64,000 nucleotides of DNA from Trogon surrucura (lineage: Eukaryota > Chordata > Aves > Trogoniformes > Trogonidae): contig CM036618.1 in NCBI GenBank assembly GCA_020746105.1, positions 93,924,122-93,988,121 of the forward strand, written 5' to 3'. Numbering within the stretch: position 1 is the stretch's first letter; each line of letters begins with the position of its first letter. The notes under the pieces were generated by a model. It had not been told where the DNA came from. It saw nothing but the letters and a program-made list of their open reading frames with translations, and did no database searches. The translations under genes were made by a program, and so were the position numbers. Below, piece after piece: positions 27,101 to 38,935 of this stretch.

Positions 27101-29749
27101 ATCCTACACTAAACATACTTTCTTTGGGAGACTGATATTGCAATAAAACACAAATATAAAGAAAAGAAAAGCAAACCCTTCCCACCACAAAGGTATTAAT
27201 TCTCTGTTCAGGTGAAACCTGCACAAAACACAAAGCAAGGACCATTCTGGTGGTAATTAGCTCATTTGCAAATTACATATAATTTTCTAGTACACGAAAG
27301 CAGTTGCTATCACCTTGGAAATATATCCCATGATATGGAAAAAAAAAGAAAGAATACAGACTTAAAACTCAGATAACGAAACCAACCTTAGCGTAAGCCC
27401 TAAGTACAGAAACAGTACTTTTTAAAAATAAGCCATGCTCGAAAAAAAGCACTCTCGCATTCAAAGATCTCCTCTCTTTCTTCACAGGCCTCAAACGCAC
27501 AGACAGTGACGCCCTGATTCAGAACCCTGATCAGCTTCCTTCTTCAGAGGAACACATGCACACCTGAACTCAATACTAACAAACCGTTAAAGTGGCACAA
27601 ACATGAGAAAAGAATTCAAAAACGCAACAGCATTTTGGGGAACTTGCCACAGGCATGGAAGTGATGCCAAAGCACACTAACACCTTACACAGCATTTTTA
27701 AATAACAGCCAAGATATTATTGAGTAGGAGGAAAAGGATGCTTAGATGAAAGAGCGCAGTACCCCATTTCTGACTTACGTTGCAAAGCAAACCAAAATGT
27801 GACTTACAATCCTACCTCAGTTCCCCATTTATAAATGGCAATATTAATAGTCAGACATATTTAAAAAATCTGCTACTATCTTTGTTTGACAAATGCAACA
27901 TTAAGTTTATTCACAGTAGTAATTTCTACCATACTCATTAGATCTACCTGAAGACATCACAGCTTTATTAGACACCAAATCTGCTTCATAAATTTCAATT
28001 ACCTAGTACAAATCATTATTACTATTATTTTATTAAGTCTTGCATAATTACCTGTTGGGCATACAATTACAATTAATATATGTAAATCCCACTTTAGAAG
28101 TTCTTCCTGTACCTTTTACCTGCATACCTAGGACATGTGTGTGCTTACATAATTTTTCATTAGCTTTAAAATCTCCATCCTGAAATTTTCACTGTGCTTA
28201 CACATATTGGTATGATTTAGATATCAAAACACAATTTTTTTTGTGATATTGCTTACTACCAAAGCAGTCATTTATGTTACTGAAAAAATAATAATTTATC
28301 TCACCATTCAGGTGTGTGCAGAATTATCTATATTTACTGGAATCTAGAAAGAGAATCACATCATTACCTCTTTGATTTTTTTTAAGAGGAAAATGAAGAC
28401 AGCCACCTAGCTGGGTCTTAGGCATAATTAAACTATTGAGATCCCAAAGCTTTCATTCACCTATCGACAGCAATGGCCTGCTTTTACAGAACACCTTAGG
28501 ACTTAAAACATGCACCTGAGAGAAAGAAGCATCTAGTTTTGAGCATTACCCCAAGGGCCATTATTAATTGGCAAAATAACTGTATGTTCCCTGAGGCAGA
28601 GATCTGAACTCTAGGCTCCCAGGTGATTGAAGTACTTCATGTGGGAACCAAATTTCCTGTTCCCATGTATTATTTTCTGCATGATGACACAGCTTCAATA
28701 ACACAGATAATACTCTGCCTCTCTTCCAGTAGCTACAGGCTTAGGGTATTGCTGAGAGTAGAGAGAGATGTGACTTTGGAAGTCATGACGTTGCAAAGAA
28801 AACAATCTCTCACTTTCTGCACAGCTTCTATGACAAGGTGTTATATACCAAGATGACACTTCCATTTTTTCTCCTACAATGAGGATACATTAAGGAAAAA
28901 AAAAAAAGCTCTTCTTTTTGTAGGCATCTCTGCTCAGAAAAAGAACTCTAGACAACATTCCAAGTGCTTCCAAATTAAATACTTGAACTCTAACCAGAGA
29001 CAGGGCAGTTGATAAACCCTTCCACTCAGAATTTCCTACTGGTTACTTCTGACCTGTGTTCAAAACAGTGTTCTGGAAATCATTTTGATTAGACCTACCT
29101 TTTCCTATACCTCATTTAGGTTTCAGATTCAAATCCAGGGACAGGTTATTAAAAAATAAAGCATTCTGGCATTTAAAGGGTCCTACTTTATTGTGCTGAA
29201 TTGCTTTTGGTACCTGGGTCTTGTACTTACTTTCCTCAAAACTAACAAGCACTTCAAGATAAACACAAGTTGTATTCTGGGTGGGTTTTGTTTTTTTTTA
29301 AAAAAAAAAAAATAGGAGAAAATGGGTACAAAACTGACTTGATGAAAAGCAGAAAACACCTGTAATATTAGAATAAAGAGAGAGATTTTGGGAAAGACTG
29401 TAGCAGTTTTACCTATGCAAGGTTGAGCAGGTCATATACAGTGCAATACTCTTCCCTGGAGCACAGCACAGAGAAGTGAATAGCACCTCGGGAGCCGTAA
29501 CACATGGCAGCCCCCAAGAATTACCTGGGAAATTAGGAATCCATGATAGGAAAAGCCTGGAAAACGCCAGATAGAAACTGAACGAATCATGGCGCATCTC
29601 TTGTAAATAAACCTAACGACGATGGAATTACTGTCAAATCAAATCATACAAATTACAGGCCATAAGCTGTAGCTCCAGAGCAGCCTGACTGATTACTCAA
29701 AACGAAAGGAGAAGCAAGAGGAGGACACTTCCAGCATATCAAGCAGCTC
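24156..29749. other. Intergenic DNA, no recognisable gene
   Basis: About 5.6 kb of AT-rich DNA up to the CpG island, with scattered A-rich tracts (for example near 25290, 25561, 28899 and 29298). No splice-bounded coding exon or dated repeat was recognised. If the island drives a minus-strand transcript, its introns and later exons would lie here, but I cannot point to an exon. Confidence 0.55.
26178..26203. repeat. 13-bp direct tandem duplication (x2)
   Basis: GTAAGGAAAAGGT occurs twice back to back, which looks like a recent local slippage or duplication. No function is apparent. Confidence 0.85.
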
Positions 29750-30760
29750 CTCACCCGACGACTGCGGCTCTGGCAGCACGGCCAGGCCCAGGGGCAAGCT
29801 GGCGACGGGCCACCGCGAAGGCAACCCCAATTTACAACGTGACCTTCGCTACATGTTACTTTTGGGCCTGGTTTCTGCCGTAGGGCGGTGCAGCCCCGGG
29901 GTAGGAGGGCTGCGACTGCCCGGCTGGGAGGGCGCTGACGGCGATGGCGCGTTGAGGCAGTGGGCACAGGCCACACAGGCAGCGGCCGGGTGTGGTACGC
30001 CCCGCCGCGGTAGAGCTGCTTAGGCTTAAAAGAAACAAAGTACACATACAAAAAAAAATACAAAATAATAAAGTCGCTCATGCCAACAGACTTAAAACAA
30101 GGCGAAAAAGGAGCGTCAGGACCACCACCACCTCCTCAGCTCGGCGGCCCCGCCTTACCTCAGCCGCTGAGGCCGGCGGTCTCCGGCTCCCTCTGCCGGG
30201 GCGCCGCTCGAGCCGCCGCCGCCGTTTTTTCCGGCCTCCTCGGTGGGCAGCCCCTCCGCCCCGCCTCGCCGCGGGCGCAGCTCGAGGCGCTCGGGCGAAC
30301 CGTTAAACCGCCGTTAACCGAGCGACGGTTAAACGGCCGGGGAACTGACGCGAGCCGCGTCCTCGAGCCTTTGGTTGGCGGACACGGGAGGTGCTGGGGC
30401 GAGGCCCGGGGCGGCCGGGAAACCCCTCTAAGGGGGAGCCCCCAGGGGAAGCCTTCAGCGGCTGGGCTGCACCTCCGGAAGAGGTGCGGGCCCTGCAGCC
30501 GTGGGGCGGGGAGGAGGCCGGTGGCGTTTTCGGAAATGCCGCGGGAAGAGGCTCCAAAGGAGGGTTAGCGCTGCCGGGAGCGGGGTTGCTCTGGGTAGCG
30601 GCCCTCTCCGGCGAGCAGCGGCTCTTCCCGGCGATTCCGGTCAGGGCCTCAGCTCTGCTGTGAAACGGCGGGAAGTGCTGCAGGTGGAGAGATCGCCTCT
30701 CCCGGGAATTGCCTTTGCTCTGCCCGGCCCTCGCCTTGTGCAGGTCTCCTAAGGGGGAGC
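29750..30760. promoter_or_regulatory. Isolated CpG island, candidate promoter
   Basis: Base composition changes sharply from AT-rich flanks to dense CG-containing sequence, strongest at about 30120-30660 (for example GCCGCCGCCG near 30212 and repeated CGGCC/GGCGG). A consensus GC box (GGGGCGGGG) lies at about 30503-30511. No TATA box was seen. CpG islands of this type mark constitutive vertebrate promoters. The nearest recognisable genes end, rather than start, 25-28 kb away on either side, so the island is not their promoter. Open frames across it on both strands are what GC-rich DNA gives by chance and show no recognisable protein. A strong minus-strand splice donor inside it favours transcription to the left; divergent transcription is also possible. 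Confidence 0.75.
30154..30163 (-). other. Strong 5' splice donor on the minus strand inside the CpG island
   Basis: Read on the - strand the sequence is CTGAG|GTAAGG, with the exon ending at 30159. It is a near-consensus donor placed about 150-500 bp downstream of the GC-rich core, the position expected for the end of a first exon. No acceptor partner or coding content was identified, so the transcript is inferred only. Confidence 0.4.
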
Positions 30761-31904
30761 GGCCGTGTTACGTCTTTGACGGTGGTATCTGATCAGAGTG
30801 AAGATACCTTTTCCCTGGGACAGATAAACCACCTTTCTTGTAAAAAGCAATCTCATTTTAAAATTCGAATAGTCTCCTTCAGTGGAATAAGTTGTTTTTA
30901 TCTTTTATTCTGTCTGCACAAAACACACCAGATTTGTTGCTAGAGATAAAGCGGTAGCGAAGGACGGTGCTCAACAAAGGTATCAAAGGGTTTCTCACAA
31001 AGCGATCCTCAATGCACACTTCATGTTAAGGAGAGAAATAGCTGGCCATTGTAGATCATCTGTGTCCAGAAGGAAAAAGACTTTCCACGGCAGTTTTTTT
31101 TTCATGTAAAATTTAATCTGGTGCCCGAAAAGTCCTGATCGGTTCTTTAAGCTGTATTTCACTAAGAATCCTAGAACAAAACAGTAAGCCTGTAAATACG
31201 TGATTTCATTAAGCTCACAATGTCAACCAGAATATGTTACTCTTAGCCATCTGTCTGGGGGTGTGTAGACCAGAAAGCATTAGTTTGTAGGTTGCTTCCC
31301 CATCGCTTTGGCTTGCCCAGCGGATACTCTGCGAGAGATTATGTGAAAGAAGCAAAACCAAATATTGCCTCAGCTTCCATAACCACGTGAAGCTCATACT
31401 GTAGCCCAGCTAATCTTTCTTTGAGGTCTCAGCCAGACAAACTGTTATTTAACCCACCTGCTTTTAGTTTTTAATAAAATTGTCTTTAAAATGTATGAGG
31501 CGCATCAGAGGGAACAAGGTGCACAAGGACAGAAAGTGCACTGCCAGCCAAATAAGCAGCTAAATGCAATAAATAAGTAACAAGAGGAAGCAGAAGGCCC
31601 TGAAAGACAGGCCCATAAAGATGTGGGAATGCCCAAGAGAGCAGTCTCATAGAAGAGCAAGCACTACAGCTTTGCTCCCAGACAGCCACCCAACACAGAG
31701 GACATCAAAGAGAAAGCTACCGCTGCTCACGGCAGATACAGTAAGACTCTAAATGCAGACAAGGGCACTTCCAGGGCTAGAAATATTAATGCTTTACATA
31801 GAAGTAGTCAGACAGATGCTAACTGCAGGTCACAAGGGAAAGAAGAATCAGTTCCTACTTGCAATGATGAGCTCTCTGCAACTGTCCTAGAGTGATCAGA
31901 CAGT
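30761..31904. other. Intergenic DNA, nothing recognised
   Basis: About 1.1 kb flanking the CpG island on its right. Composition returns to AT-rich; no exon or repeat was recognised. Confidence 0.6.
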
Positions 31905-32062
31905 CGTAGAATCATAGAATGGCCTGGGCTGGAAGGGACCTTAGAGAACCTCCCTGTTGAGGGCAGGGACGCCACCTCTCGACTAGGTCAGGCAACACGT
32001 GAGAACCAAACGGAAATCGAACCCGCGACTTTTGGTGTTTCAAGCACCACGCTCAGTCCTGC
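31905..32062 (-). mobile_element. tRNA-Ile-derived SINE with CR1 3' tail (TguSINE1-like)
   Basis: On the - strand a tRNA-like head is followed by a CR1-derived tail ending in ATTCTATGATTCTACG at 31905. In the head, an anticodon arm is visible: stem TGGTG/CACCA around the 7-nt loop CTTGAAA at 32033-32049. A T-arm/B-box GCGGGTTCGATTTCCGT follows at 32010-32026. Both fit tRNA-Ile(AAT) with mutations in the anticodon loop. The D-arm and A-box are not clear, so the head is 5'-truncated or eroded near 32056. The tail matches the nearby CR1 copy at 22.5 kb. This architecture is that of the passerine SINE TguSINE1, mobilised in trans by CR1 machinery. The left edge is firm; the right edge is uncertain. 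Confidence 0.8.
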
Positions 32063-32596
32063 CCTTTCAGTTCACTAAAAATCTATGGTCTTGCACAGTA
32101 ATGACTAAAGCCAATTCAGGGAAATCTGGAATTGTCTCCTTTCTTTCCCTTCTCCCGAAATGAGAAGGCCAACACTCACCTTTCCCTAATGCCATGTGTC
32201 TAGCAAGTCAGATATGCTACACAGGATTTCTAAACCTTCACAGAAAGGCCAGTAAGCAGTGTGCTCAGGCTGTTTGCTTGTTCATAAGAAGAATCGGATT
32301 GAAGATGGGGGTGCAGAGAGGGCCATGACTGTGACCTGGCACAACCGACACATACAGAACTCCATGGGGAAAAATCCCAACGCCCATGTGTTACAAAGTG
32401 ACATTGTCATGAAGCTGTTAAATCGAGTTGATGTCATCATTCCTGAGCATTTCATTGATTTGTAACATCGCCAAAAACATTATTAACTGCCCAGATCACT
32501 GTGTGCCCTTGGCTTCGCATTTTTCCATTTAAATAGATGGAGACTAATAGGGGGAGATATTTTCAAGGAAAGGAGCTGTAAATTTAAGCACTATTT

Positions 32597-32674
32597 GATT
32601 TTCAGAGGGGCTGATATTTCTTAACTATCGCTGAAATGAATCGGAGGGGCATTTCTTCAGCACTGCTGAAAATC
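32597..32674. repeat. Imperfect inverted repeat (18-bp arms), possible ancient palindromic element
   Basis: The left arm GATTTTCAGAGGGGCTGA (32597-32614) and the right arm at 32657-32674 pair with 15 of 18 matches when one is reverse-complemented, around a 42-bp spacer. The arms recall a palindromic interspersed sequence common in amniote genomes ('gattttcagaggtgctgagcacc...'), here degraded in the middle. An unrelated chance hairpin is possible. Confidence 0.5.
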
Positions 32675-33418
32675 AGGGTGGTTTTGTTCAGGTGGTGCAT
32701 CAATTTGAAAATAAAAGCCTAGTTTATGTGCCCAGGTAGAAGATTTTGACCACGATTTTTATGAAGTGTCAGTCTAAGGCCAAGTGCAAGGTCCGCATAG
32801 CATATGGAAGAAAAAAAAAATCCCCATTTCATTCTGCACAAATGTTAAGAGCAGCAATTTTCACTCAGCTTTTCTTTCTCAGTAGCACATGGTGCTCTGG
32901 AGATTAATGGGCCTGCTCTGTTATGCTAATACTTAGATGCTCATTAACAGAGTTGTCCCCTTTTGAAGGGGGGGCAGGGGGCTGAGGATTGATAGCTAAA
33001 ATTTATGACACTAGCTGTGGAATGTCCTTTTCTCTGTTCCTTAAGAGGGGAAAACCTATAACATGATTTGTTTTACCATGAAAATGCAAAAGGGCCTGTG
33101 ATACATTAATTTTTCATACTGAAAAGATAGAAAAAGGTTGCAAGTTTAAATAATTTACTTAGAAGAGGTAACATCCTCTCATTTATCTGAAACTCATTCA
33201 CTTTTCACATACAGGTGTTTCTGAGGAACCGACTACTGAAGGCTCCTGACCAGTTTGTAGTGGGTGTGGTTTTACCAGCTCGGTGGAAGCCCCAGGAGAT
33301 AACCCAGCCCCTAATGTCAACTCATCCCACTGCAGCGGGACCAGACAAACAGCTGCACAAGGGAGAAGAAAGGCTCTACTGGCCAAGACTTCCGCAGTAG
33401 AATGCACAGATGAAATCC

Positions 33419-33424
33419 AATAAA
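33419..33424 (+). terminator. Candidate poly(A) signal AATAAA
   Basis: AATAAA lies about 205 bp after a plausible acceptor (CATACAG, AG at 33213-33214) and 19 bp after the TAG that closes an open frame starting at the acceptor. Together these could define a terminal exon of a + strand transcript. There is no direct evidence of transcription. Confidence 0.25.
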
Positions 33425-35998
33425 CTACCCCTTAAAGCAGCCTAAATCCTTACGGTGATACCCTCATGAATTTATTCTCAAACTGCCTGGAGTTGATACT
33501 ATTCCTGGAGTCCCATCTATACGGACTTCTGCGATGCTCTTTCACACTGGTGAATGGAAAACTTTGCTCTGCTTTAGTTGTCCTGCTTTTGGTGGTTGAG
33601 CTCAATATAGAGAAGAGGAACATCTTCCAAATATTTTCTGCCTACGTAGTGCAGTATTGTTGAAGCTGCTAATTATGATTAACACTATGCAGAGGGTTAT
33701 GAATGCAACAGTGCTAAATAGAGACAAGAAGAGAAAATGTTTGAAATGCACTAAAAACATTCAAAATGAGTCACAACAGCAGAAAAATGGGAGACTGCGT
33801 ATTTACAAGCAGTCTCATCCTTCAGAAATCTCCATCCAAATATCAATGTTGGAAGCCTTTCTTTGCCAAGAATTCACTGTAGTTAGAGACTAAATCAGAA
33901 AACAAAGTCTCCTACTGCTTTCAACACCTTTCCCAACAAGAAAGAGAATTGCAAGCATAACAATAAGATGATATGTTTTTTAAAGGCATTGCTCTTGCAC
34001 TAGGAAAAGCAGTTTTGGAAACATCACCACCTCAAGCCTCCCCCCACATCAGAAACAGCATTAGTGAAGAAGTTGGCAGAAGAGTAGCATCTTAATCTCC
34101 ACTGAGTTGTTTCGGGGTACAACCATTCACAAAGGTCTTTCTACCATGCAGGGTCTGCTAATAAAGAATTAGATCAGTGTCTCTAATCTCTCACTACAGA
34201 ATGGCCTTTTTAAAAGAGAAGTGTAGAAAAAAATTGTTTTCAAAATTCCACATTACAAAACCACGTGACAGATGGCAGCTGACAGGGAATGTGGCAGTTT
34301 TGACCTAACTTACACATCTAAAGAGCAAAGAGCTTTCTGCACTTGGGAGGGATAGTTGAATCCCGCCTATACTATTTGCTAATGAGTAGTTCGTGAGACC
34401 TGATTATATTAGGTACTAGCTATTTTCCAACAGCTATATGACCTCATGGAACAAGCCCATATCAATCTGATTTTAGATTGCAAACATTCCAGTGCCAAAC
34501 AGTGACAGCTATAAGTACAGCCCCTCTGCTAAATTCTCTTCACATGAAATACTCAGTGAGTAGCTTTGGGTGCGAGATCCACTTATAGAAACTGTTATCT
34601 GTTCAGAAACAAAATTCAAACTCAGTAGGTAAATAATTCACTGCAGATAGCTTGGGTAGATAGACACTGACAGGCTGGGCATACTGTTGTTGTTCTCTGT
34701 ACCCACAAAACCTACTTGTAAGGGTACATGCTGCAGATCAACAGAAAGGACAAGCAGCAAATCAAGCATTTTCTTTATGGAAAAAGTGAATGTGATGCTT
34801 TTGTCAGCTGCTTCCAGTAGATGACATGAAACCGTGGGCAGGAAATAGGAAGCTCTAATAGAACAAAGCTTTTCTAAAGGGCAAGTCAAGCAAGCACTCT
34901 CTAAAATTTCTGAAAGAACAAGCACACGTTTTGCAGCCTAATCTGCTGTCCAGCTGGATCTGTTTACCACCTGCCTTATCTCAGAGGCACAGCTGAAAAA
35001 ATAACAGGGATTTTGATGCTGGCAAGTTGCTTAAATGTGGCTCATTAAAACCCAGGGTATTTGCTAGAAGACAGAGTAATGTCAGTATCAGGGACTGATA
35101 TGTAAGAACACCCTCATTGCTGGCCCCAAGCTGGCCAATATTGAGGGCTATATGCTCGAGTGGAGTGGAATATGACTTGGTTTCAGTCTTGAGCAAGAGG
35201 CTTAAGGATGGTACAAGAAAAAGAAGAATATGTATAAATCCAAGAAGCGGCTGATGGACAACCTAGTCTACATCTATATCTGTGTCACTGTCACATTAGA
35301 TGGTGGCCAAGATAAGATTTACTCTTCCAGAGCTTTTATAAAGAGCTGAGGTTTCCAGGCAGGCTGGAGAGAGAACTGCTATGGGACTCAGCATGACATG
35401 GCACTTTTGTTATTAAGGCAATGTGATTAGCCTATCACTTACTGTACTTTGTAACCCTGGCAATTTGAAACCTGTTTCATGCCGACCATGCCTGGCTATG
35501 ATCCAGTGCAGAGGACTTTGCTGTGAAGGCAGTTGACTACTTGGGAAGCATGATCAGTGACTCCACCCATCACCCTCACCTAGAAAAGGAAAATAACTTC
35601 TTTATCTGACCTCTGCAGAAAACCTAAAGCCTCCAGCAGCCTTGGTAGCAGGATGAAGTAGATACTGAGCCACAGGAATCTTGCCACTATTATTTCTGGT
35701 CCACTCCTCCCAGCCCTCAGAGCACAAACATAACAGAGCAAACAGGTATTCACTGAAGCTGGGAACTTCTAACCAGGACTTTGCTACTAACATTCATTCT
35801 AAATCCTTATCCACAAAGACAAAATGTTTGGCTCGTATTATTTATTGCTTCACATTAAGTAAAACAATTGATTCTTCATGGAAGGGGAGTACTGGCACAG
35901 AGGTATCAATCAAAATCCCAGTCTCTAACCCACAATTGTGTTGGTATGTGGGAACCAGAAGAATGTGTCAAAAGAATCAATGTGCCTTTACCCTTCGT

Positions 35999-36042
35999 TA
36001 TAATAAAGAATAAATAATAAATAAATAAATAATAATAAAGAA
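35999..36042. repeat. (AATAAAT)n-type A-rich simple repeat
   Basis: A run of AATAA/ATAA units with interruptions. It is low-complexity and has no identifiable parent element. Confidence 0.85.
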
Positions 36043-36189
36043 TTTCCGAATCCGTATCTGACTTACTTTTCTTCCTTTTGTGTCTCTGAAGCAGGGCACC
36101 AGAACACACACAACAAATTACCCAAATTCAGTATTTAAGACAGCAGAAAACTGGTTATAATACTATGCTCTGCCAGCTCTCCAGAGATC

Positions 36190-36330
36190 TTGTAACAGTT
36201 CATAATTCCTCAATCAGTCTCAGAAACCCCAGTGAGATAGGCTGGAGCCACTATTTTGATTTTTAAATATGAGGAAACTGAGACAGAAAGAAAGGCTGTG
36301 ACTCGCAGAGTATTGTATCAGGAAGACATC
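36190..36330 (+). mobile_element. MIR-like ancient SINE fragment
   Basis: The core reads CCCAGTGAGATAGG ... ATGAGGAAACTGAGACAGAAAG ... GTGACTCGCAGAG. It follows the order of the MIR/CORE consensus ('ccctatgaggtagg ... gatgaggaaactgaggcacagag ... tgacttgcccaagg'). It is strongly diverged, as expected for an element inherited from early amniotes. The flanks are not resolvable. Confidence 0.55.
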
Positions 36331-38867
36331 TTAGAAATATGGAATTGCTGCCTCAGAACAGACTGCTTCGTGAAGGCTCAGCCCGTGTTCTCACTGATCT
36401 CCAGAAGGGTGTGCCTGCTTATCTTAACGATGTTAGTCACACATTGGCAGTTGCCACCACCAGGTATGTCAGGTACAAAATCCCGAGGCATAAAATCCAA
36501 TAATTCCAACATCATAGACTAAGCACTTTTATTAAAATCACAGTCTTTCTCTTGCTTCATTGCTGCATATACTTTATGTTATTAGCTGTACAGCATCCAA
36601 GCTTTAACAGGCCAGAGAAGGGTGCCTTCTTCCTACAGCTTTCTTTATTTCATCTTATGGCACCCTCCTGGAAGATAACTGTGAGAGTCCTTTAGATGAG
36701 AAGTTAGAGCTCGGCTATCCTGGTTTCCAGACAAGTGCTATAACTGTTCATTTTTTTACTACCATCACAGCCACAACATTTCAATGGATTTTTGACTGCA
36801 GTGCTCAGTGCTGAACCCAGAGCTACTTATATGAGTGGGGTTTCTATGCATGGTGCCTTCTAGATGAGGCTCTGCATCTTTTGTGTCTGGTTCCTGTTTC
36901 ATCACTCTAGGCATTATAATTCTGCATATTCTTTAAAGGGTAAAATGAAGTCTTCCAGTGGCTTTTTGTGTTCCCAGGATTGGACAGGCATCAGAAAAGA
37001 AGGCTAGTTTTGCTTTTGTTTTCTGCAACTGCAATGCTGGACTGGAGTGACTGAAGCTGGACACCTAAAAGTCTTTTGCACTAGCTCATCTTGAGTCCAA
37101 ATGAGGAAAGAAAACTGAGCTCTACATTCAAGCCCCGTGAAACCAGACTAATTAGTCCTTTACTGGGGAAAACACCCCACAGTTAACTTCAGCTTCTGTG
37201 TTTTTCCAAGAATACCTAGAACTTGAAATCCATAATATTTTGCATTGTGTGCTTTGTCTGAGAGCTACTTGTTTTAATACATCACCTACTAAAATCTTCT
37301 TTGGGTCCTTCCTCTAGGATGAAAAAAAATAAGTAATTGTTGGGGGAGGGATGCTGGCTTTCAGTTTTCCCTTACCCACTAGAGAATCAGGATAGTCTAT
37401 TAGTGCTGTTGTAGTGAAAATACAGCTTTCCTTCAAAGTTTTTAAAATAAAGTAGCTGATCTTAGTGGTTGGTTGCATATTGATTTTAATGGAATTTTCC
37501 TTGCTCCCTCATTAGCCAAGAAGGGGAATGTTTCAGATTATTGCTGTCCCCCTCAGTTTTTAGTGTTCTCCTAGGGAGGTGAATGTATCCATGAGGCAAA
37601 TTAAACCTGCTTTGCTTTTCTCTCAGTATTTGAGTACCCAGAATTCCCTTCATGTTTTTTTCACTTAGCTGCCTCTCCTTCTGCATATATGTTTCAGTTA
37701 TCTATGAAACTCATCTTTTTTTTTTTTCCCTGCTGATAGTCATGTATCTGATTTACCATGACAAGCACTTTTCCATGCTCGGCTCAAGCCACCTTTGCAA
37801 TCTATTTTCTTCTCCTGCACCTCCATTTCATAGGCAACCTAGCCTTGCAGAACTGTAATTTGCAAAAATTAATGCCATGGACACTGCTATACAATATACG
37901 ATCACCTCTATGTTTCCTGGGATGAGGTTATTGAAGTTGTGGTTTGCCCTTAGAATGGCTGCCAACCCAGCTCCGATATGGCCAGATAATAAGCTCAACT
38001 GAACTCATTGCCACACTGGACACAGACATTGGGTATACTGTACTGTGCTTTCAGTTGCACCCAGTACTACTTGTACAGGCTTTTGATCTCATGAGTTTCC
38101 CCATTACCTTTGATAATGGAGATTTTACTATAGGATCCCTCTCCCACCTCGTATCTGACAGTATTCATGTATATGGGAAGAACAAATATGGCAGCTGAGG
38201 TCTGCAAATTTACCAAACAGCGCAACTGCAGCAGCCCAGTACGGAAGCTTCCATTCTTAGTCGAATGCATTTCACGAGAGATTCTAAAGATGAAAAACCA
38301 TCCAGAAATAACTTCATTAAACACAGCTTCAACCTTGGCTCACTTGCTGCCTCTGATGCTTTACTTATTTACATACAGTTAAGATAACCAACCTGGAGTA
38401 GCAGCTGTCTTACGTTTCCAAGAGGCTAGGGAATGACCAGGCAGAGTGCCAAGACTGAGGATGCTACTGGAGAGGCCAGCTGACACAGAGAAAAATGGGC
38501 TGCTTTCTCTAGCAGGGGTGCTAAATTAATCAACTGTCGTTTGTAATACACTTAATATGCCTTAGGCCTTTCATGTTCAGAAAAAAACCCACCACTTTGG
38601 AGAGAAATAATAGTAAATAATTTTTTGAACTATCTGATTATGACTGTTATTTCTCCACTTCTAGCTCTACTCCCAAGTTCCTGGCTGTCCTTTTTGCCCC
38701 ATTTGTGTGTGTGATTTCCTTCAAACTGATTTAATAGAAAACATTTGCATGCACATTTTGTTTCACTTCACTTTCTTCAAAACAAAACTTCTTTGGGATT
38801 TTTGACCTCTTGTATCTGCTTTTTGCCACAGCTTCTCGCCACAGCGTCTCAATTTTCCCTTTGTTTT
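36331..38867. other. Intergenic DNA, nothing recognised
   Basis: AT-rich sequence with poly-T/poly-A patches (for example T12 near 37716). No exon or repeat family was recognised. Confidence 0.6.
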
Positions 38868-38935
38868 GGCAGGGAGATTGGAACTAGATGACCTTTAAGG
38901 TCCCCTCCAAACTAAACCACTCTGTAATTCTATGA
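38868..38935 (+). mobile_element. CR1 3' tail fragment
   Basis: GGCAGGGAGATTGGAACTAG, then ATGACCTTTAAGGTCCCCTCCAA and a single degraded octamer (AATTCTATG). Only the last ~70 bp of a CR1 insertion are present; no ORF2 sequence remains. Confidence 0.9.

Larger units (their letters stand above)
32063..35998. other. Intergenic DNA; some repeat-poor blocks, no recognised gene
   Basis: Includes an unassigned 68-codon open frame (32259-32465), an imperfect hairpin (32597-32674) and a possible terminal exon (33215 to about 33440) with acceptor and AATAAA. These are described individually in the findings. No protein family was recognised in any of them. Confidence 0.5.

Noticed and set aside
29653-30081. 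142-codon minus-strand frame at the island's left shoulder
   Set aside because: Composition-driven and crosses the island edge; no coding features or recognisable product.
30080-30568. 162-codon + strand frame in the CpG island
   Set aside because: GC-rich DNA lacks stop codons by composition; several overlapping frames on both strands are open, and the Pro/Arg/Gly/Ala-rich product matches nothing I know.
35522-35590. Frame reading VDYLGSMISDS, reminiscent of the YLGS motif of RTE-type LINE reverse transcriptases
   Set aside because: Only about ten residues match and the upstream sequence does not continue the domain at the right spacing; too weak to call.
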